NCBI RefSeq assembly: GCF_026167525.1
Contig: NZ_CP110679.1
Location: forward strand, 2,529,501 to 2,593,500
DNA from: Sphingomonas sp. M1-B02
GTDB taxonomy: Bacteria > Pseudomonadota > Alphaproteobacteria > Sphingomonadales > Sphingomonadaceae
Reading direction: 5' to 3'
DNA: 64,000 bases
Shown: positions 53,260 to 61,885 of the stretch, in pieces
Position numbering within the stretch: position 1 is the stretch's first letter
Layout of the letters: each line of letters begins with the position of its first letter
The notes under the pieces: generated by a model
What the model saw: the letters and a program-made list of their open reading frames with translations, nothing else
What the model was told of the DNA's origin: nothing
The model's database searches: none
Made by a program: the position numbers and the translations under genes

Positions 53260-54581
53260 ACCGCTTCACCCAGGATTATCTCGACGGGCTCGGCTGCCGC
53301 GATTTCGCGCCGCAGCCCAAGGTCTCGGGGCGGCTGTCTTCCTATGACGGGTTGCTGATGGAGGCGATCGGCCTTTCCCTGCCGGTCGGCACGGTCTGCG
53401 CGATCGGGACCGGCCCGGGGAGGATCGAGGCCGAGGTGATCGGCTTTCGCGGCGGCAAGACCCTGCTGATGAATCTGGGCGGGCCCGCCGCCTTGCTGCC
53501 CAATGCGCCGGTGCGGCCGATCGGCCCTCCGGGCGAGGCCGATGTCGGTCCAGCCTTGCTCGGCCGCGTCGTCGATGGCGCGGGCAAGCCGATCGACGGG
53601 CTCGGCCCGATCCGCGGCGCGCAGCGCTGGCCGCTCGCGGGCAAGCTACAGTCGCCGCTCGACCGGGGCAGGGTGCTCCAGCCCATGGATGTCGGCGTCC
53701 GTGCGATCAACGGCCTGCTCACGATCGGCCAGGGTCAGCGCGTCGGCATCATGGCCGGGTCGGGGGTCGGCAAGTCGGTGCTGCTCGGGATGATCGTCCG
53801 TGCGGCGGAGGCCGATGTCGTCGTCGTCGGGCTGATCGGCGAGCGCAGCCGCGAAGTCGCCGATTTCCTCGAGACCAAGATCTTCGGCGCCGCGCGGGCA
53901 CGGTCGGTCGTCGTCGCGGTCCCGGCAAACCATTCGCCAGTGCTCCGAATTCGCGGCGCGCTGCGCGCCACTGCGATTGCCGAGGCGTTCCGCGCCGAAG
54001 GCAAGAAGGTGCTGCTGATCATGGATTCGCTCACCCGCGTCGCGCATGCCGGCCGTGAGATCGGGCTCGCGCTCGGCGAACCCGCTTCGGCGCGCGGCTA
54101 TCCGCCCTCGGCGATCGCGATGCTGCCGAGCCTGATCGAGCGCGCCGGCACCGATGTTCATTCGGGCGGCTCGATCACTGCGATCTACACCGTCCTTGCC
54201 GACGGCGACGATGGCAACGATCCGGTCGTCGATTCCGCACGCTCGATCCTCGATGGCCATATCGTGCTGAGCCGGGCGCTTGCCGAGCGCGGCGTCTATC
54301 CGGCGATCGACATCGGCCCCTCGGTCAGCCGGGTGATGACCGATATCGCCGCCAAGGATCATATCCACGCCGCGCGCGTCCTGCGCCGCCACCTCGCCAC
54401 CTATGAGGAGAATCGCGATCTGGTGCTGATGGGCGCCTATCGCGCCGGCGCCGACCCCGAGATCGACGCCGCGATCGCCTGCCACCCCGCGGTCATGGAA
54501 TATGTCCGCCAGGGCGCCGACGAGATCGTGACGCTGCCCGATGCCGTCGCCGAACTCACCGGCGTGTTCGGCGATGGCTGA
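53253..54581 (+). CDS. fliI: Flagellum-specific ATPase FliI
   Basis: ATPase energising flagellar export, 442 residues. P-loop GSGVGKSVLL (about 170-179), catalytic glutamate GLIGERSREV, Walker B VLLIMDSLTRVAHAGREIGLALGEPASARGYPPS, all F-type ATPase landmarks. First half contains the N-terminal beta-barrel. Followed by fliJ after 17 bases. Confidence 0.96.
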   Translation: MLNRFTQDYLDGLGCRDFAPQPKVSGRLSSYDGLLMEAIGLSLPVGTVCAIGTGPGRIEAEVIGFRGGKTLLMNLGGPAALLPNAPVRPIGPPGEADVGPALLGRVVDGAGKPIDGLGPIRGAQRWPLAGKLQSPLDRGRVLQPMDVGVRAINGLLTIGQGQRVGIMAGSGVGKSVLLGMIVRAAEADVVVVGLIGERSREVADFLETKIFGAARARSVVVAVPANHSPVLRIRGALRATAIAEAFRAEGKKVLLIMDSLTRVAHAGREIGLALGEPASARGYPPSAIAMLPSLIERAGTDVHSGGSITAIYTVLADGDDGNDPVVDSARSILDGHIVLSRALAERGVYPAIDIGPSVSRVMTDIAAKDHIHAARVLRRHLATYEENRDLVLMGAYRAGADPEIDAAIACHPAVMEYVRQGADEIVTLPDAVAELTGVFGDG

Positions 54582-54598
54582 CGCCCGGTTCCGCGCGA

Positions 54599-55024
54599 AT
54601 GGCTAATCCCCGCAAGCTCGATCGGCTGTTGCGCGTGCGCACGCTCCAGCTCGATCTGATCCGCGCGGACGAAGTGCGCGCACGCCAGCGCGTCGATCAG
54701 GAGGCGGCGCTGCGCGAGCGGATCGCCGCGCTCGCCGCCAACGTCGCCCCCTCCGCGGTCGAAGGCGAAACCTTCGCCACTTCGCTGATCGCGGCGGCGC
54801 ATCTGCGCGATCGACTCAACCAATCGGCACAGGCCGCCGATCGCCGCGTCGTCGTCGCTGAGGAAAGCCTCGAATCGGCGCGTGCCGCCACGCGCGAGGC
54901 GCGCCGCGATCAGAGCGCGATCGAGAAGCTCATCGTCCGCGAGGAGGCCGAGGCAGCACTCAAGATGCTGCGCTCGCTGGAGACCTTGCCCCCCGGCGGC
55001 AGAAAACGGCACGATCTTTGCTAA
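54599..55024 (+). CDS. fliJ: Flagellar export protein FliJ
   Basis: 141 residues, almost entirely helical coiled coil rich in Arg/Glu/Ala (DLIRADEVRARQRVDQEAALRERIAAL...). FliJ stimulates FliI and links it to FlhA. Called from position after fliI and from architecture. Its last codons contain the sigma-54 promoter at 55007-55022. Confidence 0.85.
   Translation: MANPRKLDRLLRVRTLQLDLIRADEVRARQRVDQEAALRERIAALAANVAPSAVEGETFATSLIAAAHLRDRLNQSAQAADRRVVVAEESLESARAATREARRDQSAIEKLIVREEAEAALKMLRSLETLPPGGRKRHDLC
55007..55022 (+). promoter_or_regulatory. Sigma-54 promoter for fliK and downstream genes
   Basis: CGGCAC-GATCT-TTGCT, one mismatch in the -24 element and exact GG-N10-GC spacing, at the very end of fliJ. 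Predicted start near 55033, 28 bases before the fliK TTG. Two FlbD-site-like palindromes lie about 200 bases downstream. Confidence 0.65.
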
Positions 55025-55060
55025 TGGCTGAGCGAATGTTCAATTCGCCGGGGTTCGCAC

Positions 55061-56737
55061 TTGATCCAGCTCTCGCTCCTCACCGTCACGCCTACCGCAC
55101 CGGTCCGCGTAGCGCTGCCCGCAGGAGGCGGCGCCAGCAGCTTCGCCATGGCCTTGGCTTCGCTCGTACTGCCGGGCGCGGTACCGAAAGCACAAGCCGA
55201 GGCTGTCGATTCCGCCAAGATCCTTCTGCCCGGGCGGCAGCTGACTGCCGAGAGCGGCAAGGATTTGCCGGTGCCGACGCTCGACGGCGAAGCACTCGCC
55301 GAGGGGGAGGATTCGCCCAGCGAGGATAAGCGGCAGCCCGACGAGGCCGATCCGGCGCTGGCCTGGCTCCCGGCGCCGGTATCGGTCGATCCGGCGCCCG
55401 CGCCGATGCCTGCCCCGCTGGCGGCGGCGCCGCTCCCGGCAGTCGCAGTGACGGACGATCAGGTGGTCGAACTCTCCTATCTCGGCCAGACTTCGGCCAA
55501 GGTTGCAGCTTCCGCTTCCGCCGTTGCCGCACGACCGGCCGACTGCGCTGCAGCGCCAGCAGCCGATATCGCGTCCCGTCTCCAACCCGCGGCGTTGCCG
55601 CTGGCCGAACCGCCGCTGCCGCCTACCGCTGTAGCGCCGGCGACGCCGCAGATAATCGTTGCGCCCGAACACCCAACTGCGTTGCCGGTGATCGAGAGCG
55701 AGCTGGTTCCCGAGAGCAAGCCGGTCGAGCGCCTTGTATCGGCGGTCCCGTCCGCGTCGCCGTCCACCGCCGGACCCGCCGCAGCGGCGTCGTCCGAGGG
55801 GATCGCCACGCAGTCCTTGCAGGCCCTCGTCACACCCGCCGCGGCGCCGGTCGTTGCGCTGTCCCCCGCGCTCGAGCCGACGCCGACACAAGCTGCGCCG
55901 TTCGAACTGGCGGTCGAAGGTGCCGCCCAACCGAGTATCGACGTTCCCCCCGCACCAGCCTCGCCGGTCGAGGCACGGCCGCGGACCGTCGCTGCTGCCG
56001 CCGATATGATCGCTTCGTCCGCCGGACGCACGACGCCGGCCGATCCGATCCAAGCCACTGCGGCCGCAGCCGCCCCTGCTTCCGCCACGACGACCGAGCC
56101 GCGCGCGCGAACGGTCGATCGGCCGCAGCCCGCCGCGCCGTCTTTCGCATCGCGCGCACCGCAGACCATCGTCGAGCCGAGTCCGGCCGCCGCGCCGCAG
56201 ATCGTTGCCGCGGAGGTTCCGCTGCCCGCGGCGCTGCGCCGTGCGTCGAACCGCGACGTCCCGCATTTCTCGCTCGCGCCCGCCGCTGCCGCCGAGTCGC
56301 CGGCCATCGCGACCGTTGCGCCCGCTGGCACCGCCCAGCAGCCCGGCATCGACATGCGCCGCCAGGAATGGACCGGCCAGATGATCGAACATATCGAGGC
56401 GCTGCGCGACGCTGCGCCGATCCGCGAAACGCGCATCCGCTTGGCGCCCGAATCGCTCGGCAACGTCGACGTTTCGATCCGCCATGAAGGCGATCGCGTC
56501 CATGTCCATTTCGCCGCAGAGGCGCCCGCCGCGCGGCAGGCGCTCGCCGACGCCCAGCCGCGCCTCGCCGAACTGGCCGAAGCCAAGGGGCTGAAGCTCG
56601 GCCAGACCAGCGTCGATGCTGGCAGCTCCGGCCAAAGCGGGGCCCGCCAGGAAGGCGAGCAGCGCCAGCCCGCCCGCCCGGCATCCGCGCGCAGCGGCAT
56701 GCCGACCGACACCGACACCGATGAACGCATCGCCTGA
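55061..56737 (+). CDS. fliK: Flagellar hook-length control protein FliK
   Basis: 558 residues, extremely Ala/Pro-rich and probably largely disordered for the first ~430, as expected of a molecular ruler, then the conserved C-terminal domain (about 430-520) with TRIRLAPESLGNVDVSIRHEGDRVHVHFAAEAPAARQAL and LAELAEAKGLKLGQTSVD. The only available start after the fliJ stop is TTG 55061, with GGGG upstream. Interacts with FlhB (60749) to switch export specificity. Confidence 0.88.
   Translation: MIQLSLLTVTPTAPVRVALPAGGGASSFAMALASLVLPGAVPKAQAEAVDSAKILLPGRQLTAESGKDLPVPTLDGEALAEGEDSPSEDKRQPDEADPALAWLPAPVSVDPAPAPMPAPLAAAPLPAVAVTDDQVVELSYLGQTSAKVAASASAVAARPADCAAAPAADIASRLQPAALPLAEPPLPPTAVAPATPQIIVAPEHPTALPVIESELVPESKPVERLVSAVPSASPSTAGPAAAASSEGIATQSLQALVTPAAAPVVALSPALEPTPTQAAPFELAVEGAAQPSIDVPPAPASPVEARPRTVAAAADMIASSAGRTTPADPIQATAAAAAPASATTTEPRARTVDRPQPAAPSFASRAPQTIVEPSPAAAPQIVAAEVPLPAALRRASNRDVPHFSLAPAAAAESPAIATVAPAGTAQQPGIDMRRQEWTGQMIEHIEALRDAAPIRETRIRLAPESLGNVDVSIRHEGDRVHVHFAAEAPAARQALADAQPRLAELAEAKGLKLGQTSVDAGSSGQSGARQEGEQRQPARPASARSGMPTDTDTDERIA
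55235..55270. promoter_or_regulatory. Two tandem FlbD-site-like palindromes within fliK
   Basis: CGGCAG-CTGA-CTGCCG (55235-55250) and CGGCAA-GGAT-TTGCCG (55255-55270), both perfect inverted repeats, 20 bases apart. They lie about 200 bases after the sigma-54 promoter before fliK; enhancers downstream of a promoter are known for FlbD in Caulobacter. Confidence 0.55.
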
Positions 56738-56754
56738 CACCTACGGAGACCATG

Positions 56755-57381
56755 ATGGCCGATAAGACTGACGATACCCAGACCCCGGCGCCCAAGAAGA
56801 AGGGCAAGAAGAAGTTGCTGCTGTTCGTCGGCGCGCCCGTGCTGCTCGGCGGCGGGGGAGCGGCGGCCTATGGCATGCAGGCCGGCTGGTTCAGCGTGGC
56901 CGCAGCGGCCGAAACGCATTCGAACGAGCCCAAGCTGGTGCCGAAGAGCGAGCAAAAGCGCCCGGGCGCAAAGGAAGGCGAAGGCGACCATGGCGGCGCG
57001 GAAGGTGGCGCTGCCGAGGGAGGCCACGGCAAGCCGACGCCAGGCGGGGAGGGCGGCGAGAAATATGCATCCAGCTATTATCCGCTGGAAAAGGAGTTCA
57101 CCTCCAACCTTCAGGATAGCGTCCACTTTATCCAGGTCGGGATCGCCGTCTCGACGCCTTATGACGAGCGCGTCCTCGAGAACATCAAGACCCATGAGAT
57201 CGCGATCCGGTCGCAAGTGCTGATGGCGCTCGGCGAAACGTCAGAGGAGGAGGTCTTCTCCGCCGAGGGCAAGCGCAACATCCAGACGCGGCTGGCCAAG
57301 GCAATCAACGCGGTTTTGAAGGAAAAGGAAGGTTTTGGCGGGGTTAGTAACGTCTACTTTACCAATTTCATTGTTCAGTGA
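56755..57381 (+). CDS. fliL: Flagellar basal-body-associated protein FliL
   Basis: Inner-membrane protein that aids stator function. ATG 56755 chosen since GGAG lies 6 bases upstream (56752 also possible). Lys-rich N terminus, one membrane segment (about 20-40), a Gly/Glu-rich linker (about 70-100) and the FliL domain with PLEKEFTSNLQDSVHFIQVGIAVSTP and TRLAKAINAVLKEKEGFGGVSNVYFTNFIVQ. 208 residues. Followed by fliM after 3 bases. Confidence 0.92.
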   Translation: MADKTDDTQTPAPKKKGKKKLLLFVGAPVLLGGGGAAAYGMQAGWFSVAAAAETHSNEPKLVPKSEQKRPGAKEGEGDHGGAEGGAAEGGHGKPTPGGEGGEKYASSYYPLEKEFTSNLQDSVHFIQVGIAVSTPYDERVLENIKTHEIAIRSQVLMALGETSEEEVFSAEGKRNIQTRLAKAINAVLKEKEGFGGVSNVYFTNFIVQ

Positions 57382-57384
57382 GAC

Positions 57385-58329
57385 ATGGTTAACGCCGCTT
57401 CAGAAGTTTCGGCCGATCGGCGCGAACGGGCCCGGCCCGGCGCAGAGCATGCGCCGGCCTTGGGGACGGCGGCGCTCAACCCTCTCGGCGATCTCGTCAC
57501 TCTCCAGCATCTGAGCGCACGCCTCGCCAAGTCGCTGAAAGGCGTGTTCGAGGCGATGCTGCGGAATGATCTGCGCTGCTGGGCCGAGCCGCTCTCGGTT
57601 CAGCGCTTTGCCGATTACAAGGCCGAGCGCGGCCCCGGCCTCGCCGCCTGGCAGCCGCTGGTGATGGGCACTGCCAAGGCACGCGCGCAACTGGTGATCG
57701 ACGCCAAGCTGGTACTCGAGATGCTCGATGCCTTTTTCGGCGGCGATGGCGACGTTCCGTCCGCGCCGCCCGCCGAATTCACGCCCGCCGCGGAGGCGCT
57801 GGTCGCCCGGCTGGGCGAGATGATCGTGGCGCCGCTCGATGCGGCCTGGGAGCCGCTCACCCGCGTTGCCTTTCGTGCGGTGACCGACGGCAATATCGCC
57901 GCGCTGCCTGATCTGGGCGGCGACGACCCGATCGTCGTCACGCGCTTCGGCATCGCGGTCGGCGAGCGCAAGCCGCTGTTCGTCGATCTTCTCTATCCGG
58001 TCGCCGCGCTCAAGCCGCACAGCGCCTCGCTCATGGTCAAGGTCCACGGCACGGCCGACGAGATCGAACCCGAATGGCGCAGCGGCCTCACCCGTGCGGT
58101 GATGAGCGTCCGCTTCCCGGTCCGCTCGGTGCTCGCCGAGCCGACGATCGGGCTCGGCCGGCTGCTCGAACTCAAGACCGGCGACGTGATTCCGATCGAT
58201 TTCGGTGCCGAGGTGCCGGTGATGGTGGCCGCGCGCCGCCTGGGCACCGGGCTCGTCGGCACTGCCAACGGGCGCGCCGCGGTGCGCCTGACCAGCCTAG
58301 AACCGCTTAGTGAAGAGGACTTCCGATGA
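57385..58329 (+). CDS. fliM: Flagellar motor switch protein FliM, N-terminal CheY peptide missing
   Basis: Rotor C-ring protein, 314 residues. Middle domain (ARLAKSLKGVFEAMLRNDLRCWAEPLSVQRFADYK, LEMLDAFFGGDGD) and C-terminal SpoA domain (VPVRSVLAEPTIGLGRLLELKTGDVIPIDF) are recognisable. The first 30 residues read SADRRERARPGAEHAPALG and lack the LSQxEIDALL peptide that binds CheY-P. Overlaps fliN by 4 bases. Divergence is high, but the fliL-fliM-fliN order supports the call. Confidence 0.88.
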   Translation: MVNAASEVSADRRERARPGAEHAPALGTAALNPLGDLVTLQHLSARLAKSLKGVFEAMLRNDLRCWAEPLSVQRFADYKAERGPGLAAWQPLVMGTAKARAQLVIDAKLVLEMLDAFFGGDGDVPSAPPAEFTPAAEALVARLGEMIVAPLDAAWEPLTRVAFRAVTDGNIAALPDLGGDDPIVVTRFGIAVGERKPLFVDLLYPVAALKPHSASLMVKVHGTADEIEPEWRSGLTRAVMSVRFPVRSVLAEPTIGLGRLLELKTGDVIPIDFGAEVPVMVAARRLGTGLVGTANGRAAVRLTSLEPLSEEDFR

Positions 58330-58622
58330 ACGACATGACCGGTGGGTTTCCGGTCGACGCCGCGCTGGCAGCCAATTTCCGGCTGCTGCAGGACGTCGAC
58401 GTCAAGCTGACCGTCGAGATCGGATCGACCTCGCTCTCCTTGCGCGAACTGCTCGCGCTGGGCGAGACGAGCGTGATCGAGCTCGACCGCGAGGCCAATG
58501 AGCTGCTCGACATCTTCGTAAACGGCACGCTGATCGGCCGCGGCGAAGTCGTCACCGTCGGCGAGAAGTTCGGCGTGCGGATGACCGAGCTGGTCAGCCC
58601 GGAAAAGCGGTCCGCACGCTGA
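58326..58622 (+). CDS. fliN: Flagellar motor switch protein FliN
   Basis: 98 residues forming a SpoA dimer at the bottom of the C-ring: LLQDVDVKLTVEIGSTSLSLRELLALGETSVIELDREANELLDIFVNGTLIGRGEVVTVGEKFGVRMTELV. Nearly the minimal domain, with little N-terminal extension. Overlaps fliM and fliO. Confidence 0.96.
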   Translation: MNDMTGGFPVDAALAANFRLLQDVDVKLTVEIGSTSLSLRELLALGETSVIELDREANELLDIFVNGTLIGRGEVVTVGEKFGVRMTELVSPEKRSAR

Positions 58623-58876
58623 TGATGTGGTCCTATATCCTCAAGCTGGTGATCCTGCTGCCTTTGGTGTGCGGGCTGCTGATCGGCTGTCTCTATGCCT
58701 GGCGCAAGCTCGAGGCGCGGCTGCCCAAGAATCAGGGCACGCGGATGGTCCAGCTCAAGGAAACCATGATGCTCGCCCCCGGGCTGCGCCTCGCGGTCGT
58801 CGAGTTTGAGGGGCGCAAGCTGCTCGTCTCGGTCAGCCGGACCGGCGTTACCCTGGTGGACAAGGCAGGCATCTGA
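58622..58876 (+). CDS. fliO: Flagellar biosynthesis protein FliO
   Basis: 84-residue membrane protein assisting FliP assembly. One N-terminal membrane segment (about 4-26, with ILKLVILLPLVCGLLIGCLYAW) followed by a cytoplasmic domain with VQLKETMMLAPGLRLAVVEFEGRKLLVSVSRTGVTLV, the FliO signature. The start may be the second ATG (58625). Confidence 0.88.
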   Translation: MMWSYILKLVILLPLVCGLLIGCLYAWRKLEARLPKNQGTRMVQLKETMMLAPGLRLAVVEFEGRKLLVSVSRTGVTLVDKAGI

Positions 58877-59703
58877 TGCGCGCGATGGTATCGGCGCCGC
58901 GCACGATCGGCGGCCGGGCGGCCCTGTTCATCGGGGTGCTCGCTTTCTTCATCCTGTTCGCCTTCCCCGCGTTCGCGCAAGGGACGGCGCCGCTGCCGAT
59001 GCCCGCACCCGCCGCGCCCGGTGTCGGCGACGCGGTCGATCGCGCGCTCGGCGACCTCGGCGGCGGCGATGCGCCACTCAGCCTGTCGCTCCAGGTCCTC
59101 ATCATCATGGGCCTGCTCACGGTGTTGCCGGGGATCATCCTGATGATGACCAGCTTCACCCGCATCATAATCGTGCTGTCGCTGCTTCGCTCGGCGCTTG
59201 GGCTCCAGCAGACCCCGCCGAACCAGGTGCTGGTCGGCCTGTCGCTGTTCCTGAGCTTCTTCATCATGTCGCCGGTGATCACCCAGGCGAACAACACTGC
59301 CATCCAGCCTTATGCGGAAGGGCGGATCAGCGCGACGCAGATGGTCGCGGGTACCGGCAACGCGCTCCACGGCTTCATGATCAAGCAGACCCGCAACCGC
59401 GACGTGAAGATGTTTGCCGACATGGCCAAGGTGGGGCCCTTCGCGAGTCCGAACGACGTGCCCTTCTCGGTGCTGCTCCCGGCCTTTGTGACGAGCGAGC
59501 TAAAGACCGCCTTCCAGATCGGCTTCCTGATCTTTTTGCCCTTCATCGTCATCGATCTTGTTGTCGCCACCGTCCTCATGTCGCTCGGCATGATGATGAT
59601 GTCGCCCACGATCATCTCGCTGCCCTTCAAGCTTTTGCTGTTCGTCCTGGTCGATGGCTGGGCGCTGACGATGGGTTCGCTTGCCTCGAGTTTCGCGAGT
59701 TAG
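58876..59703 (+). CDS. fliP: Flagellar export gate protein FliP
   Basis: Core of the FliPQR gate. 275 residues with a cleavable signal peptide (about 1-35) and four membrane segments; LLTVLPGIILMMTSFTRIIIVLSLLRSALGLQQTPPNQVLVGLSLFLSFFIMSPV and VDLVVATVLMSLGMMMMSPTIISLPFKLLLFVLVDGWALTMGSL are highly conserved family sequences. Overlaps fliO by one base. Confidence 0.97.
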   Translation: MRAMVSAPRTIGGRAALFIGVLAFFILFAFPAFAQGTAPLPMPAPAAPGVGDAVDRALGDLGGGDAPLSLSLQVLIIMGLLTVLPGIILMMTSFTRIIIVLSLLRSALGLQQTPPNQVLVGLSLFLSFFIMSPVITQANNTAIQPYAEGRISATQMVAGTGNALHGFMIKQTRNRDVKMFADMAKVGPFASPNDVPFSVLLPAFVTSELKTAFQIGFLIFLPFIVIDLVVATVLMSLGMMMMSPTIISLPFKLLLFVLVDGWALTMGSLASSFAS

Positions 59704-59705
59704 CC

Positions 59706-59975
59706 ATGGACGCCGATTATTTCCTGACCGTCGCCCGCGAGGCGATGTGGATCCTGGCCCTCGCCTCGGCGCCAATCCTGATCCCGGCTCTGCTGTCGGG
59801 CCTGATTCTCGGCATGGTCCAGGCGGCGACCTCGATCCAGGAACAGACGCTGACCTTCGTGCCCAAGCTGATCGTCGTGGCGGTGAGCCTGGTGATCTTC
59901 GGGAGCATGATCCTGGGGCTGCTCGGCGATTTCACGACCAGCATCTTCGAGCGCATTCCCGATCTGGTGAAATAA
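59706..59975 (+). CDS. fliQ: Flagellar export gate protein FliQ
   Basis: 89-residue gate subunit with two membrane helices (about 13-37 and 50-75): MWILALASAPILIPALLSGLILGMVQAATSIQEQTLTFVPKLIVVAVSLVIFG. Short, standard FliQ. Follows fliP by two bases. Confidence 0.96.
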   Translation: MDADYFLTVAREAMWILALASAPILIPALLSGLILGMVQAATSIQEQTLTFVPKLIVVAVSLVIFGSMILGLLGDFTTSIFERIPDLVK

Positions 59976-59978
59976 GCG

Positions 59979-60749
59979 ATGATGGGCTTCGGCCTCTCGA
60001 TCGAGCCGCAGCTCTGGGCGTTGCTGTTCGCGATGGTGCGGATCGGCGCGGCGTTCCTCGCGGCGCCGATCTTCAGCGCGGCGGCGGTTCCGCTACCGGC
60101 GCGAATTGCGCTGACCGGGGCGATCGGGATCCTCGTCATCAACAGCACCGCGATCACCCCCCCTGCCGAGATCTTCGCGCTCAACACCTTCCTGATGGTC
60201 GCGTCCGAAGCGCTGATCGGGCTCGCTCTGGGCTTCATCCTACAGGTCGCCTTCGCGGCGCCGATGGTGGCCAGCGAAGTGATCGGCATGTCGATGGGGC
60301 TGGGCTTCGCCAACGCGGTCGATCCGAACAGCGGCACCTCGACCCCCGCGCTCGGCCAGTTCCTGACGCTGCTGATCACCTTGCTGTTCCTCGCGGTCGA
60401 CGGGCACCTCGTCCTCGTCGATCTGGTCGTGCGCAGCTACACCGCGCTGCCGCCGGGGGCGTGGCTGGCGCCCGAGCGGCTGCTCGGCATCGCCTTGTTC
60501 GGCGGCTATGTGTTCCTCGCCGGGCTGCTGCTGGCGCTTCCGGTCGGCTTCCTGCTGCTCTGCCTCAACGTCGTCGTCGGCATGCTGTCGCGCGCGGCGC
60601 CCGCGCTCAATCTGTTCGCGGTGGGCCTCCCCGCCAGCCTTGCGGTGGGCGTGGTCGCGATCCTGCTCGCGCTACCGGCGATGGGCGATTATCTTCTTAT
60701 CATAATCCGCGAGGCGCTCGAGGCTGCGCCGCGGCTGGTGCTCGGCTGA
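59979..60749 (+). CDS. fliR: Flagellar export gate protein FliR
   Basis: 256-residue membrane subunit completing FliPQR, with about six hydrophobic segments; family motifs ARIALTGAIGILVI, GLALGFILQVAFAAPMVASEVIGMSMGLGFANAVDPNSG and the C-terminal MLSRAAPALNLFAVGLPASLAVGVVAIL. Overlaps flhB (TGATG). Confidence 0.95.
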   Translation: MMGFGLSIEPQLWALLFAMVRIGAAFLAAPIFSAAAVPLPARIALTGAIGILVINSTAITPPAEIFALNTFLMVASEALIGLALGFILQVAFAAPMVASEVIGMSMGLGFANAVDPNSGTSTPALGQFLTLLITLLFLAVDGHLVLVDLVVRSYTALPPGAWLAPERLLGIALFGGYVFLAGLLLALPVGFLLLCLNVVVGMLSRAAPALNLFAVGLPASLAVGVVAILLALPAMGDYLLIIIREALEAAPRLVLG

Positions 60750-61885
60750 TGGCGGAGACTGCGGGCGAAAAGACAGAAGCACCAACCGCCAAGCGCAAGC
60801 GCAAGGCAGTAGAAGACGGCCAGCTTCTAAAATCCAAGGATTTCGGCACCGCGATCGTTATCCTGGCGGGCTGCGTCTGGATGTCGTTCCTCGGCCCGTC
60901 GCTGCTGTCCGCCTGCAAGGAAGTGATGGTCGCCAGCTTTTCCTTCGGCGTCGGCGACGTCGAGGATTTCGAGCCGTGGCGGCCGCTGGCGTCGGCCGGC
61001 TGGAAGCTGGCGCCGTCGCTCGGCGGGCTGTTCGCGCTGGCGATGGCGGCCGCGATCCTCAGCCAGGCCGGTCTCGGTTCGCTCGGGTGGAACAACAAAT
61101 TGTTCGCGCCCAAGGCGTCGCGGGTCAATCCAGCGTCGGGGCTCAAGCGCATGTTCGGCGCCAATGGCTGGATCGAGCTCGGCAAGTCGCTGCTCAAGGT
61201 CACCCTGCTGGGTGCGATCGGCGCCTGGATGCTGTGGTCGCTGACCGCCAGCTCGATGGGGCTGGTCTCGGCCGATCTGCACGGTGCCGTCGGCGCGCTG
61301 GGCGGGCAGTTCATCACCCTGATGTTCGTGATGGCCACGGGCCTGCTGGTCATCGCGGGCATCGACCTGCCGATCCAGATCATCCGCCATCTGCAGCAGC
61401 TGCGTATGTCCAAGCAGGAAGTGCGCGACGAGCATAAGGAGACCGAAGGGTCGCCCGAGCTCAAGGCGCAGCAACGTGCACGCCAACGCGAGATTTTGAA
61501 GGGAGGCTATCGCAAGACCGTCGCCACCGCGCATGTCGTGCTGACCAACCCGACCCATTTCGCGGTCGCTTTGCGCTATGAATCGGGCAAGGATCAGGTG
61601 CCGGTGGTCGTCGCCAAGGGGCGTGGCCAGACCGCGCTGGCGATCCGCGAGCTTGCCGCCGAGTTCGAAGTGCCGGTGCTCGAATATCCCCAGCTCGCCC
61701 GCGCGGTCTATTATACCAGCAAGGAGAATCAGGAGGTCCGCGACGATCTCTATCTCGCGCTCGCCACCGTCCTGGCCTTCGTCTTCGGGGTTAGCCAGCG
61801 CGGCGGGGGCGGCCCGCCTGCGGTCACCGTGCCACCGACCGCGCTTTTCGACGAGAATGGGCAGAAAATCGCCACTCCGGCCTAA
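60749..61885 (+). CDS. flhB: Flagellar export switch protein FlhB
   Basis: 378 residues: four N-terminal membrane segments (about 30-210) and a cytoplasmic domain with the self-cleavage motif NPTH (about residues 269-272) in VVLTNPTHFAVALRYESG, followed by VVVAKGRGQTALAIRELA. N-terminal KTEAPTAKRKRKAVEDGQ is typical. A Gly/Pro tail ends the protein. The stop codon is part of the sigma-28 promoter for fliD. Confidence 0.97.
   Translation: MAETAGEKTEAPTAKRKRKAVEDGQLLKSKDFGTAIVILAGCVWMSFLGPSLLSACKEVMVASFSFGVGDVEDFEPWRPLASAGWKLAPSLGGLFALAMAAAILSQAGLGSLGWNNKLFAPKASRVNPASGLKRMFGANGWIELGKSLLKVTLLGAIGAWMLWSLTASSMGLVSADLHGAVGALGGQFITLMFVMATGLLVIAGIDLPIQIIRHLQQLRMSKQEVRDEHKETEGSPELKAQQRARQREILKGGYRKTVATAHVVLTNPTHFAVALRYESGKDQVPVVVAKGRGQTALAIRELAAEFEVPVLEYPQLARAVYYTSKENQEVRDDLYLALATVLAFVFGVSQRGGGGPPAVTVPPTALFDENGQKIATPA

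Noticed and set aside
53453..53468. CGGCAA-N4-CTGCTG in fliI as another FlbD site
   Set aside because: Has a mismatch, lies in coding sequence and has no promoter nearby; likely chance.
55040..56740. 566-codon open frame antisense to fliK
   Set aside because: fliK is Ala/Pro-rich, so the complement is open by composition. Translation is repetitive Gly/Arg with no family features.
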